35,413 nucleotides of DNA from an uncultured Bacteroidales bacterium (GTDB taxonomy: Bacteria; Bacteroidota; Bacteroidia; Bacteroidales; UBA4417). The stretch spans positions 1 through 35,413 of the forward strand of contig CAIPFN010000239.1 of assembly GCA_903864265.1 (NCBI GenBank), written 5' to 3'. The notes under the pieces were generated by a model. It did no database searches, was not told the origin of the DNA, and worked only from the letters and a program-made list of their open reading frames with translations. Every line of letters begins with the position of its first letter. Positions within the stretch are counted from its first letter, which is position 1. Positions 16,720-25,699 of the stretch are shown here, piece after piece. The position numbers and the translations under genes are program-made.

Positions 16720-17895
16720 TTACATCAGTTTCTGGTACGCCTGCCACCAGCGGTCGGGAATCTCGTCTTCGAGGGCGGTTTGGTAGTCGGCGGCGGAACA
16801 GGGGACTATATAATGGCGGCGGTATTTTTCGCGTATATTGTCCGAGCACTTAATTTCCATCCACCAGCGCTCGGTGGGTTTGCTTTTATAAAACACAATG
16901 CCGTCGTCGAAATCGGATACCTGCACATTGTAACGTATATAATTATCGGCACCGGCCGAAGGATGATCATCCTGACGGTGATAAAACCCATCCAGGAAAT
17001 ACCATATCATCTGTGCCAGCAAATGTGCCGTTTGCCCGTTCCGGTCCATTGCCGGGTTCATCTCGAAAAAACCGGCCGACGTAATTTTATCGCTCATGCC
17101 GGCATAGCGGGCCATCTGGCAGGCTTCCTCACCATAAAACCCATTGGGGGTGGCATTGGCATTGCCGGGTGCATCACTTTGCCTGACGGCCGACATATCG
17201 AACGAAAACAAATCGGCATTCCGCACCAGCGGCTCCACCTGCGAAATATCGCTGTGCAGCACACCCAGCCTGTAGATGTCGAAAAACAGGTTTTTCATCA
17301 GATCGATGGCCCCTTGTTCAACAAAGTAGGTTTGGTACCCTATATTGGTGAAATTAAACAGGTAATTGGGTTTGTGAAGGATAATATGACTCAGGTACGA
17401 ACGGGAATTCAGCCTGGCTTCGCTTTCGCCCAGGTCGAACATATTATCGACAGCAGCTATATTGATAATATTCTTCCGGTTCTTGTAAGCGCGATACATG
17501 GCATAGGTGAGATCCTGTCCCCCTCCGATTATTAGGGGAACAATATTCATCTCGAGCAGGGTCTCAACCACAGCTGTGACTGCGAAATACGTATCATCGG
17601 ATGTGTCGCCCCGCATAATGTCGCCCAGGTCGGCTACCCTTGTAGTGTAGTTCCCCGGTAAAAGCCGGTACAGGTACTCGCGTACGCTTCCCGATGCCGT
17701 GGCACAACCCTGGTTGTCGACCGCATTGCGGTCATCGTCCACACCCAGCACTGCAATTTCAACATCAGCAAGGTCAGGAAAACCCTTTTCGGCGGTATAG
17801 GTTTCGAATACCTCACCTAATCGTTTGCCTGTATGCGCTGCAACCTGCGGCAGTATAATATCCTGAACCGGTTTAAAATAGCTTGAGATATGCAT
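16720..17895 (-). CDS. Ureohydrolase (arginase/formimidoylglutamase)-fold protein lacking metal ligands
   Basis: A 391-residue protein with the arginase/agmatinase fold, which such genomes often label formimidoylglutamase. The three metal motifs are altered: GGGQD (Q127 where the family has the metal-binding His), DNMFD at 150-154 (M152 in place of the second His; both Asp kept), and SFDMS at 231-235 (S235 in place of the second Asp). The glutamate in FFEMNP (E278) is conserved. By comparison with human arginase (H101, D124, H126, D128, D232, D234), three of six ligands are lost, so normal two-manganese hydrolysis is unlikely. It may use one metal, bind a guanidino or formimino compound without cleaving it, or do other chemistry. 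It is monocistronic, after topA on the same strand, and separated from it by repeats. Confidence 0.8.
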   Translation of the reverse strand: MHISSYFKPVQDIILPQVAAHTGKRLGEVFETYTAEKGFPDLADVEIAVLGVDDDRNAVDNQGCATASGSVREYLYRLLPGNYTTRVADLGDIMRGDTSDDTYFAVTAVVETLLEMNIVPLIIGGGQDLTYAMYRAYKNRKNIINIAAVDNMFDLGESEARLNSRSYLSHIILHKPNYLFNFTNIGYQTYFVEQGAIDLMKNLFFDIYRLGVLHSDISQVEPLVRNADLFSFDMSAVRQSDAPGNANATPNGFYGEEACQMARYAGMSDKITSAGFFEMNPAMDRNGQTAHLLAQMIWYFLDGFYHRQDDHPSAGADNYIRYNVQVSDFDDGIVFYKSKPTERWWMEIKCSDNIREKYRRHYIVPCSAADYQTALEDEIPDRWWQAYQKLM

Positions 17896-18154
17896 GTTTT
17901 TGAGGGGTTAGAGTTAGGACAGGGGGCGGGGGGGACAAGGAGATGGGCGAAGGGGCGGGTTATGAGGTATGAGTTGAGATTTATGAGTTGGGATAAGCGG
18001 AAAGGAGCGAAGGGCAGAATAGAGAAGAGACTTATTCGAATATAAGCGTGCTGACAGGAATTAAACGATGGAAGAAACTCTAACGGGAATCAGTGATTTG
18101 GGCAGTGATGTGTCAAAGACATTTGTTTGTTGTTAAAATCTCCGTCGCATAGTC
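17896..18154. other. G-rich intergenic stretch
   Basis: No gene is seen. Directly upstream of the ureohydrolase ATG the plus strand is strongly G-rich with runs of five to seven G (about 17921-17935), followed by short TATGAGTTGAG-type near-repeats to about 17995. The promoter was not identified. Confidence 0.5.
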
Positions 18155-18259
18155 ACCCCTCTCCTTTTCAGGAGAGGGGCCGGGGGTGAGGTCTGTTTTT
18201 CGGGAGAAGCGCCATGGCTGAGGTCTGTTTTTCAGCAGAGGAGCCGGCGCTGAAGTCCA
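18155..18259. repeat. Palindrome plus three degenerate 32-bp tandem copies
   Basis: CCCCTCTCCT (18156-18165) and AGGAGAGGGG (18170-18179) form a perfect 10-bp stem with a TTTC loop. Its right arm begins the first of three head-to-tail copies: 18165-18195, 18196-18227 and 18228-18259. Each starts with TTTTC, has a G-rich middle and ends in TGAGGTCTG or TGAAGTCCA. Only the first copy keeps the palindrome. The palindrome resembles a REP-like sequence known to be common in Bacteroidota intergenic DNA (recalled, not checked). It lies just beyond the topA stop and could also act in transcript ending. Confidence 0.75.
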
Positions 18260-18271
18260 CTCCTCCCTCCG

Positions 18272-20599
18272 TTACGCCTTCTTGCCGCGTGCCACAAACT
18301 TTTTCTTGGCAGGTGCAGGTGCCGCATCAGCCAGTTTCAGGCATTCTTCCAGGGTTAGCTGGGCAGGTTCGGAACCTTTGGGTATCTTGATGTTATTTTT
18401 GCCTACAGCGATATAAGGCCCGTACCGCCCGTTGAGTACCAGCACGTCGGGCCTTTCGGCAAAGGATTTAATGGTACGGTTGGCGTTTTCGGTACGTTTC
18501 TCTTCTATCAGTTCAATAGCCCTTTCAATCGTAATAGTGGCAGGATCATCCGTTTTTTTGAGCGAACAAAATTTGGACTGGTGCAATACATATGGTCCGA
18601 AACGGCCTATAGCCACGGTGATGTCAGCATCTTCGAACTGCCCGAGAAGGCGCGGAAAATCGAATAATTTAATGGCTTCATCCAGTGTGATGCTTTCCAG
18701 GGTCTGGCCCTTGCGAAGCCCTGCAAACTTAGGTTTATCGGGCGAATCGGTTTCGCCTATCTGCGCGATAGCGCCGTACCTGCCCAGCTTAACGTAAATA
18801 TTCATCCCCGATCCGGGGTCAATGCCAAGCAGTTTTTCGCCCTTGGCCCTTTCACCGCTTTCGAGGGTTTCGAGCACTTTCTTATGGAAAGGGTCGTAAA
18901 ACTCACCTATCATCAGGTTCCAGGCTTTCAGCCCGTCGGCGATTTCATCAAATTCCTTTTCGACACTGGCGGTGAAATTATAATCCATAATGTCGTCGAA
19001 ATACTGCTGCAGGAATCGGGTCACCAGCTCACCGGTATCGGTGGGGAAGAGTTTGGATTTTTCGTAACCGAACTTTTCGTGCTTCACGGTTTCTTTGATC
19101 TTACCGTCTTTCAACAAGAGCTGTTTAATATCGCGGGTGCTGCCGTCGCGGTCCTCTTTAACCACGTATTCGCGTTTAATAATGGTCGAGATGGTAGGTG
19201 CATAGGTGGATGGACGGCCTATGCCCAGTTCTTCCATTTTTTTAACCAGGCTGGCTTCGGTATACCGGGGCTGGCTGCTGGTAAACTTCTGCACGGCTTC
19301 TATCTGCTGCATTCCAAGTTTTTCTCCCTTTTTAACTGGAGGCAACAAGCCTTCGGTTTGTTCGGTATCGTCGTCGGACGATTCCATGTATACTTTCAGG
19401 AAGCCGTCGAACTTAATTACCTCGCCCAGGGCTACAAATTGTTCCCTGCTGTTGGAGAGATCGATAGTGATATTCGTCTTTTCGAGAATGGCATCTGCCA
19501 TCTGCGAGGCGATGGTGCGTTTCCAGATCAGTTCGTAGAGGCGTTTTTGAGCCGCATCGCCTTCGATGGTGCTGCTGTTCATGTACGAAGGACGAATGGC
19601 TTCGTGGGCTTCCTGCGCACCTTTGCTCTTGGTGGCAAACTGACGCGATTTATGATATTCGGGTCCGAACTGCTTTATGATTTCATCTTTTGCCATTCCC
19701 AATGCCGTTTGCGACAGGTTGACCGAGTCGGTACGCATATAGGTTATTTTTCCGCTTTCGTACAGCTGCTGGGCTACGGTCATGGTGCGGCTTACCGAGA
19801 AACCCATCTTGCGGCTGGCTTCCTGTTGCAGGGTCGAAGTGGTAAATGGCGGTGCCGGTGATCGTTTGCCGGGTTTTTTTTCAACATCGGCAACCGAAAA
19901 GGCCGCTGCGCTGCATATGGTAAGAAAGGTATGGGCCTCGTCGAGGCTTGGAAAGCGTTTGGGGAGATCGGCTTTAAAGACAGCATTTCCCTTTTCGTTA
20001 TTTACTTCGAAAATCCCGCTCACCTTATAGGCAAAGGTGGAGTCGAACTTGCGGATATCTTCCTCCCGCTCCACTATAAGCCTGACGGCCACGCTTTGAA
20101 CGCGCCCCGCCGACAGGGAAGGTTTAACTTTTTTCCAGAGAATAGGGGATAATTCAAAACCTACTAGCCTGTCGAGAACCCGCCGCGCCTGTTGGGCATT
20201 TACCAGGTTCTGATCAATTCGCCTGGGAGTTTTTATAGCTTCGGTAATCGCCGATTTGGTGATTTCGTGAAAAACGATACGGTTTGTTTTTTCGGGATCC
20301 AGGTTCAGCACTTCGGCCAGGTGCCACGAAATGGCTTCTCCTTCGCGGTCCTCGTCAGTAGCCAGCCAAACCGTTTCGCAGCTGTCGGCCAGCTTTTTCA
20401 GCTCGGTGATCACTTTCTTCTTATCGGGCATTACTTCATAAACGGGCCTGAAGTGGTTATTCACCTCAATACCAAGCTCTTTGGTCGACAAATCGCGGAC
20501 ATGGCCGAAACTGGATTTTACAATAAAATCCTTGCCCAGGTATCCTTCTATGGTTTTGGCCTTGGCCGGTGATTCAACAATTACTAGATTTTTACTCAT
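18272..20599 (-). CDS. topA: DNA topoisomerase I (type IA)
   Basis: A 775-residue type IA topoisomerase that relaxes negative supercoils. A TOPRIM domain begins MSKNLVIVESPAKAKTIEGY, with the acidic DEDREG motif at 83-88. The catalytic tyrosine is Y287 in ITYMRTDSVNLS. The core runs to about 590. The C-terminus has no Cys4 zinc fingers; instead it carries three zinc-less repeats with a GRYG/GRFG core (GRYGAIAQIG, GRFGPYVLHQ, GRYGPYIAVG) and ends in a lysine/alanine-rich tail, as in other Bacteroidota. A TTACTTTGCA -7-like element lies at 20629-20638 on the minus strand. Confidence 0.98.
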   Translation of the reverse strand: MSKNLVIVESPAKAKTIEGYLGKDFIVKSSFGHVRDLSTKELGIEVNNHFRPVYEVMPDKKKVITELKKLADSCETVWLATDEDREGEAISWHLAEVLNLDPEKTNRIVFHEITKSAITEAIKTPRRIDQNLVNAQQARRVLDRLVGFELSPILWKKVKPSLSAGRVQSVAVRLIVEREEDIRKFDSTFAYKVSGIFEVNNEKGNAVFKADLPKRFPSLDEAHTFLTICSAAAFSVADVEKKPGKRSPAPPFTTSTLQQEASRKMGFSVSRTMTVAQQLYESGKITYMRTDSVNLSQTALGMAKDEIIKQFGPEYHKSRQFATKSKGAQEAHEAIRPSYMNSSTIEGDAAQKRLYELIWKRTIASQMADAILEKTNITIDLSNSREQFVALGEVIKFDGFLKVYMESSDDDTEQTEGLLPPVKKGEKLGMQQIEAVQKFTSSQPRYTEASLVKKMEELGIGRPSTYAPTISTIIKREYVVKEDRDGSTRDIKQLLLKDGKIKETVKHEKFGYEKSKLFPTDTGELVTRFLQQYFDDIMDYNFTASVEKEFDEIADGLKAWNLMIGEFYDPFHKKVLETLESGERAKGEKLLGIDPGSGMNIYVKLGRYGAIAQIGETDSPDKPKFAGLRKGQTLESITLDEAIKLFDFPRLLGQFEDADITVAIGRFGPYVLHQSKFCSLKKTDDPATITIERAIELIEEKRTENANRTIKSFAERPDVLVLNGRYGPYIAVGKNNIKIPKGSEPAQLTLEECLKLADAAPAPAKKKFVARGKKA

Positions 20600-20783
20600 A
20601 TTCTTTGGAATTTAACCCGAAAATCAGCTGCAAAGTAACGCAATAAAATTAAACCGGAGTTTATATACCTTAATAATGTCGGAATGGCGTAACCGGGGCA
20701 CGAACGCCACCATGCATCGATTTTTTTACTATATGTCTGATTAACTGATTCTTATTGGCAACAATCCGTGCCCAAATTTGTTG

Positions 20784-20791
20784 TATTTTTG
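20784..20791 (+). promoter_or_regulatory. -7 element TATTTTTG for miaB
   Basis: TATTTTTG fits TAnnTTTG exactly and would start transcription near 20798. This decides the miaB start: the TTG at 20778 would lie upstream of the transcript, so the GTG at 20838 is preferred. Confidence 0.55.
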
Positions 20792-20837
20792 CAAACCCAA
20801 AAAATTCTGTATTTACCCTTATTTTCGGATTGAAAAC

Positions 20838-22172
20838 GTGGAACTTAAAAAGAAAGCCTATATTGAGACATACGGATGCCAGATGAATTTTTCGGACAGT
20901 GAGATTGTAGCCTCCATACTTACTACCCAGAATTACGAACCTACCACCGATATAAAAGCCGCTGACCTGATACTGTTGAATACCTGTTCGATACGCGACA
21001 ACGCCGAGCAAAGAGTGCGTAACCGCCTCAACGAACTGCATGCCCTCAAACGAAAGCACCCCGGCCTGGTCATCGGGCTCCTGGGATGTATGGCCGAACG
21101 ACTGAAAGATAAACTGCTGGAAGAAGAGCGCCATATCGACCTGATCGTAGGTCCCGACGGCTACCGTCAGTTACCGCAGTTGCTGCAGCAGGTGGAAAGC
21201 GGGCAAAAAGCGATCAATGTGCTGCTGTCGGCTGATGAAACCTATGCCGATATCAACCCGGTGCGTACCGGAGGCAGCGGAGTCACCGCCTTTATCAGCA
21301 TCATGAGGGGCTGCGAGAACTTCTGTTCGTATTGCGTGGTGCCCTATACCCGTGGCAAGGAGCGCAGCCGTAACCCTCAAACCATAGTGAAGGAAGCCCG
21401 GGAGCTTTTCGAACAGGGCTTTCGCGAAGTAACCCTGCTGGGGCAAAATGTAAATTCCTTCCACTGGGACGAAAACGGCACACCCAAAAGCTTCCCCGCA
21501 TTGCTCCGGGAGGTGGCTTCGGTCGACCCGCGCTTGCGGGTGCGATTTGCAACTTCCCACCCTAAGGACATCTCGGATGAACTGCTCGAGGTGATAGCTT
21601 CGCACGAAAATATCTGCAAATCCATTCATCTCCCTATTCAATCGGGAAGTACCCGCATGCTGGGCATGATGAAACGCAGCTATACCCGCGAATGGTATAT
21701 GGATCGCATAGCAGCCATCAGACGTATAGTTCCGGGCTGTGCCATCACAACCGATATCATTGCCGGTTTCTGTTCCGAAACCGAAGAAGACCACCAGCAA
21801 ACCCTGTCGGCCATGCGTGAAGTCGGGTACGACTATGCCTATATGTTCAAATATTCCGAACGGCCGAATACCATTGCCGCCAAAAAATATCCCGATGATG
21901 TAGCCGAGGAAGTGAAAAGCCGCCGCCTGGATGAGATAATTTCTTTACAACAGGAACTCTCGCTAAAGAGTAATAAACAGGATATTGCAAAAGAATTTGA
22001 GGTGCTGGCCGAGGGCGTTTCCAAGCGTTCCGACCAACAGCTTTTTGGCCGCACCAGCCAGAATAAAGTGGTTGTTTTCCCCCGCGATTCCTACAATTCA
22101 GGCGACTACGTCAGTGTTAAAATTCTTTCCTGCACGGCCGCCACTTTGAAAGGCGAACTGCTCATGGATTAG
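20838..22172 (+). CDS. miaB: tRNA-2-methylthio-N6-isopentenyladenosine(37) synthase MiaB
   Basis: A 444-residue radical-SAM methylthiotransferase that converts i6A37 to ms2i6A37 in tRNAs. The N-terminal UPF0004 domain supplies three auxiliary-cluster cysteines: C14 (TYGCQMN), C50 (LNTCSIRDN) and C84 (LGCMAERL). The radical-SAM motif CxxxCxxC is C159, C163, C166 in MRGCENFCSYCVVPYTRGKE. A C-terminal TRAM domain follows (about 380-444, LFGRTSQNKVVVF). The start is GTG (VELKKKAYIETYG), because an in-frame TTG further upstream precedes the predicted transcription start. The downstream export genes have their own promoter-like element. Confidence 0.96.
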   Translation: MELKKKAYIETYGCQMNFSDSEIVASILTTQNYEPTTDIKAADLILLNTCSIRDNAEQRVRNRLNELHALKRKHPGLVIGLLGCMAERLKDKLLEEERHIDLIVGPDGYRQLPQLLQQVESGQKAINVLLSADETYADINPVRTGGSGVTAFISIMRGCENFCSYCVVPYTRGKERSRNPQTIVKEARELFEQGFREVTLLGQNVNSFHWDENGTPKSFPALLREVASVDPRLRVRFATSHPKDISDELLEVIASHENICKSIHLPIQSGSTRMLGMMKRSYTREWYMDRIAAIRRIVPGCAITTDIIAGFCSETEEDHQQTLSAMREVGYDYAYMFKYSERPNTIAAKKYPDDVAEEVKSRRLDEIISLQQELSLKSNKQDIAKEFEVLAEGVSKRSDQQLFGRTSQNKVVVFPRDSYNSGDYVSVKILSCTAATLKGELLMD

Positions 22173-22226
22173 CTGCCGATGAAAAATATTGCGGTTTTTA
22201 AATCTAAATATCCGTACTATTTATTA

Positions 22227-22234
22227 TATCTTTG
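22227..22234 (+). promoter_or_regulatory. -7 element TATCTTTG for wza-wzc
   Basis: TATCTTTG fits TAnnTTTG, followed by GCA as at other promoters in this window, and lies 43 bp before the wza-like ATG. The -33 region is AT-rich without a clear TTG. Confidence 0.55.
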
Positions 22235-22276
22235 CAGCTTTATGTTATATTATCTTACTATGCTAACCTTGCTCTT

Positions 22277-23068
22277 ATGAAGAATAAACTACTTACAATG
22301 AGGCTGATTTGCTTGTCAATCATCAGCCTGGCTGTGATCTCATGCGTGCCTCTGTCAAAAGTTAAATACCTTCAGGATAAAGAAGGCGTAGCTCCTGTTC
22401 ATGAATTTCAGACCATAAAAACCGAGTATAAGGTGAAACCCGGCGACTACCTGTACATCCGTATACTCACACTCGACCCTAAGAGCAACGAAATATTTTC
22501 CAATATCACAGGAGGCGGGGGAACAAACGGCTATGTGAGCCAAACGGATCAGAATCTTTACATATCGAGCTATATGGTCAACGATTCAGGGTTTATCTCC
22601 TTTCCGCTTTTAGGAAAAATTAACGCCAACGGGCAAACCGTGACCCAGCTGGAGCTAAGCCTCAATAAAGCAGCCTCCGAAATTATCAAGGAATCGAGCG
22701 TAGTGGTAAAACTGGTGCTCTTTAATATTTCCATTCTTGGGGAAGTGAAAAACCCCGGGAAATACCCGATTTATAACAACCGGGTCAATATTTTCGAAGC
22801 CCTGGCCATGGCCAACGACCTCACTTCTTTTGCCAACCGCAGTAAAATCCAGATCATCCGGACCGAAGGCAGTAAAAACAGTATCGTGACCCTTGATCTG
22901 CTGAGTAAGGATATTTTATCCTCGCCCTATTATTACCTTCAGCCCAACGATATCATCTATATCGAGCCTCTCAAGAATAAAACCTTCGCTTTCGAAGCCT
23001 TCCCCTATGCCCTTATTTTTTCGACTATAACAACAGCGCTTCTTATCGCGCAATTTTTGAAATTGTAA
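22277..23068 (+). CDS. Polysaccharide export lipoprotein (Wza/BexD family)
   Basis: A 263-residue outer-membrane exporter subunit. The ATG at 22277 gives a lipoprotein signal peptide with lipobox VISC (lipidated C23); an ATG at 22298 is an alternative. The polysaccharide export domain starts around 50 (YKVKPGDYLYIRI), with an SLBB-type domain from about 150 (ISILGEVKNPGKYPIYNN). The C-terminus is one hydrophobic helix (YALIFSTITTALLIAQFLKL), consistent with the Wza-type helical barrel through the outer membrane. It is shorter than E. coli Wza (about 380), as is usual in Bacteroidota. It is 49 bp upstream of the Wzc-like kinase and works with it. Confidence 0.93.
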   Translation: MKNKLLTMRLICLSIISLAVISCVPLSKVKYLQDKEGVAPVHEFQTIKTEYKVKPGDYLYIRILTLDPKSNEIFSNITGGGGTNGYVSQTDQNLYISSYMVNDSGFISFPLLGKINANGQTVTQLELSLNKAASEIIKESSVVVKLVLFNISILGEVKNPGKYPIYNNRVNIFEALAMANDLTSFANRSKIQIIRTEGSKNSIVTLDLLSKDILSSPYYYLQPNDIIYIEPLKNKTFAFEAFPYALIFSTITTALLIAQFLKL

Positions 23069-23117
23069 TATTTTTCATACCACTAAAAGCATTTCTTATC
23101 CCGACAAACAACACATA

Positions 23118-25589
23118 ATGGACAATAACTTTCCAAATTATAACGAAACCCAGCAGGAGCAGTCAGTCGACATCATTGCCCTGTTTTATAAATTTCTGAG
23201 CTACTGGTACCTGTTCTTCATAACGATAGTGCTGGTCATGCTGATCGCCTTCCTGTTCAACAAGTACACCAAGCCGGTATATAAAGTTAAATCCACTGTT
23301 CTGATCACCGAAGATAAAGGCGGGCTGAATGACGCACAGTCGTTGCTGGGCTTTGGAAATATTACCAACACCCAGAAACTCCAGAACCAGATCGGCATCC
23401 TGAAGTCGCGTTCGCTGGTGTCGCGTACGCTGAAATCCCTGAACTTTAATGTTTCCTGTTTTAAGGAGGATAATTTTATTACCACCGAAGTGTACGATAA
23501 ATCACCGTTTAATGTGATCATCGACACCACCCACCTGCAACCTGCCGGAAGTTTGAAGTTTTATGTAACCATTCTGTCGGATAACGAATACCAGCTTGTT
23601 GCCGACGGGCAGGATGTTACCCTGTATAACTATAACACGTATAAAGATAGTGAAAAGAAAACAGGGCTGGTGAAATATGACCAAAAACACCGTTTCGGCG
23701 AACAGATTACGAGTGCCAATTTTAGCTTCCGTTTGGATAAAAACCTGAAATTCGATCCTAAAACATCCCTGAACCTGCACTATTTCTTTTCGTTTAACTC
23801 ATTGAATTCCATGATCTCGGAATTTTCGGGTTACGAAATCGAACCAATCAATAAAGAATCTTCCATTGTTGAAATCTCCCTAAAAGGCAACAACCCGCAA
23901 AAAGCCGTCGATTTTTTAAACCAGCTCACCCATGAGTATATTCGGCAGGGTCTCGAAAAGAAAAACCAGATCGCCATCAATACCATTATTTTTATCGATG
24001 ATCAGTTGCTGGAAATCAGGGATTCGCTCAATACCAATGAAAATGTGCTGCAGAATTTCCGCACCAGCAACCAGATCATGAACCTGGATGCCCAGTCGCA
24101 GCAGGTTTATACCAATATCACCGAACTCGAAAAAGAAAAAGCGGTACTGCTGGTGAAAGGGAAATATTATAACAATCTGAAGGATTATATCCTTAAAAGC
24201 AAGGATGACCTGAATGGTGTGGTGGTTCCCTCCGCCATGGGAATTGATGATCCAATTATGACCCAGATCCTCACCCAGCTGACCCTGCTGTATGCCGAAC
24301 GCTCCGAAAGGCTGATCACTTCGCAGATCAATAACCCCATAGTGCTGCAGATCGATCAGAAAATTGCCAATACCAAACGCTCTCTGGCCGAAAGTATTAC
24401 CAATATCGTAAAGACTTCGGATATCAGTATCAAGGATATCGAAACACGCATCGAAACCCTCTCCGGGTTTTTCCGCAACCTGCCTGCCACCCAACGGCAG
24501 CTGCTGGGAATCGAACGTAAGTATAAACTGAACGACGCCATTTACACCTACCTGCTTCAGAAACGTTCGGAAGCGGCCATTACCAAAGCCAGCAATACCC
24601 CCGACAACGAGATTCTGGATGTTGCCGACCCCGTGGTGCAGGAACAGGTTTTCCCTAAAACCAGCCTGAATTATACCATTGCCTTTATCCTTGGTCTGAT
24701 CATCCCCCTGCTGTATATCTTTGGAAAAGACTATATGACCGACAAAATGGTAAGTAAAGGTGACATCGAAAAACATACAAACCTGCCGATAATAGGACAT
24801 GTGCTGCACAACAAACACGACAGCCCTATAGTTACCTTTACTTCTCCTAAATCATCCATTGCCGAATCGTTCAGGGCCCTGCGTACCAACCTGCAATACA
24901 TGTTACAGGGAAAAGAAAAATTCACCATCCTCATTACCAGTACCAGTGTGAGCGAGGGTAAATCGTTCTGCTCGGTGAACCTGGCCTGTATTTACGCCCA
25001 GTTCGAACGCAAAACACTACTGATCGGGTATGACTTACGTAAACCTAAACTTTACCAGGATTTCGGACTTAAAAATACCGAGGGGATTACTTCATATCTT
25101 ATCGGTAAAAGTTCACTGGAAGACATCATCCAAAAATCGCATATCCCTAACCTGGATGTTATCACTGCCGGGCCCGTGCCTCCCAATCCGGCTGAACTTA
25201 TCGCCTCGCCTCGTAATATCCAGCTGCTCAACCTGCTGAAAGAAAAATACGATTACATCATCATTGACACCCCTCCGGTTGGTATTGTAACAGATGCATT
25301 CCTGCTTATTCCCCATACTGATGTAAACATACTGCTTGTTCGTCAGCACCTTACGTTGAAGAAAGCATTTGAAATGATCTCAGGCGATTTCGAAAAGCGG
25401 AAAATCCCTAACACTACCGTGCTGGTAAACGATGTGAAACCCGACAAGAGCGGCTACGGATATGGTTACGGATATGGTTATGGATACGGCTATGGATATG
25501 GCCACAAAAGCGGCTACGGCTATTATTCTGACGATGTTAACAAAGAAAAGGAAAAATCCACCTTTAAGAAAATGTTCAGCCGCTCATAA
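23118..25589 (+). CDS. Polysaccharide co-polymerase/BY-tyrosine kinase (Wzc family)
   Basis: An 823-residue inner-membrane protein that controls chain length and export of a capsule or exopolysaccharide. A Wzz domain starts after the first membrane helix (about 30-50), a long coiled-coil periplasmic region with a GNVR-like segment runs to about 510, and a second helix sits at about 515-535. The cytoplasmic BY-kinase (about 590-765) has Walker A SEGKS (G614, K615, S616) and Walker B YIIIDTPPVG. Walker A' reads IGYDLRKP, lacking the usual first Asp of DxD. The tail is a (GY)8 run at 779-794 plus YGYY at 800-803, giving 11 tyrosines for autophosphorylation. Varied Gly and Tyr codons in the run argue for selection at protein level. 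Confidence 0.95.
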   Translation: MDNNFPNYNETQQEQSVDIIALFYKFLSYWYLFFITIVLVMLIAFLFNKYTKPVYKVKSTVLITEDKGGLNDAQSLLGFGNITNTQKLQNQIGILKSRSLVSRTLKSLNFNVSCFKEDNFITTEVYDKSPFNVIIDTTHLQPAGSLKFYVTILSDNEYQLVADGQDVTLYNYNTYKDSEKKTGLVKYDQKHRFGEQITSANFSFRLDKNLKFDPKTSLNLHYFFSFNSLNSMISEFSGYEIEPINKESSIVEISLKGNNPQKAVDFLNQLTHEYIRQGLEKKNQIAINTIIFIDDQLLEIRDSLNTNENVLQNFRTSNQIMNLDAQSQQVYTNITELEKEKAVLLVKGKYYNNLKDYILKSKDDLNGVVVPSAMGIDDPIMTQILTQLTLLYAERSERLITSQINNPIVLQIDQKIANTKRSLAESITNIVKTSDISIKDIETRIETLSGFFRNLPATQRQLLGIERKYKLNDAIYTYLLQKRSEAAITKASNTPDNEILDVADPVVQEQVFPKTSLNYTIAFILGLIIPLLYIFGKDYMTDKMVSKGDIEKHTNLPIIGHVLHNKHDSPIVTFTSPKSSIAESFRALRTNLQYMLQGKEKFTILITSTSVSEGKSFCSVNLACIYAQFERKTLLIGYDLRKPKLYQDFGLKNTEGITSYLIGKSSLEDIIQKSHIPNLDVITAGPVPPNPAELIASPRNIQLLNLLKEKYDYIIIDTPPVGIVTDAFLLIPHTDVNILLVRQHLTLKKAFEMISGDFEKRKIPNTTVLVNDVKPDKSGYGYGYGYGYGYGYGYGHKSGYGYYSDDVNKEKEKSTFKKMFSRS

Positions 25590-25644
25590 ATCCCTGTTGC
25601 AGGGTTCCGCAAGGGCCGGACTAATCCCTTTCAGGGTTTGGATA

Positions 25645-25685
25645 AAACGTAAAAAGGGCGGCCATGGGCCGCCCTTTTTACGTTT
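25645..25685. terminator. Bidirectional terminator, perfect 19-bp stem
   Basis: Bases 25645-25663 and 25667-25685 are perfect reverse complements (AAACGTAAAAAGGGCGGCC and its complement) with a 3-nt ATG loop. The A5/T5 tracts flank the GC core on both strands, so it can end both the wza-wzc transcript and the convergent oxidoreductase transcript. Confidence 0.93.
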
Positions 25686-25699
25686 CAAGCAGTTGTTTC

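Noticed and set aside
18884-19861. 325-codon plus-strand ORF opposite topA
   Set aside because: Antisense shadow of a conserved essential gene.
20778-20837. TTG start giving a 20-residue longer MiaB
   Set aside because: A TATTTTTG -7 element at 20784-20791 would place transcription start downstream of this codon; the GTG start gives the usual N-terminus.
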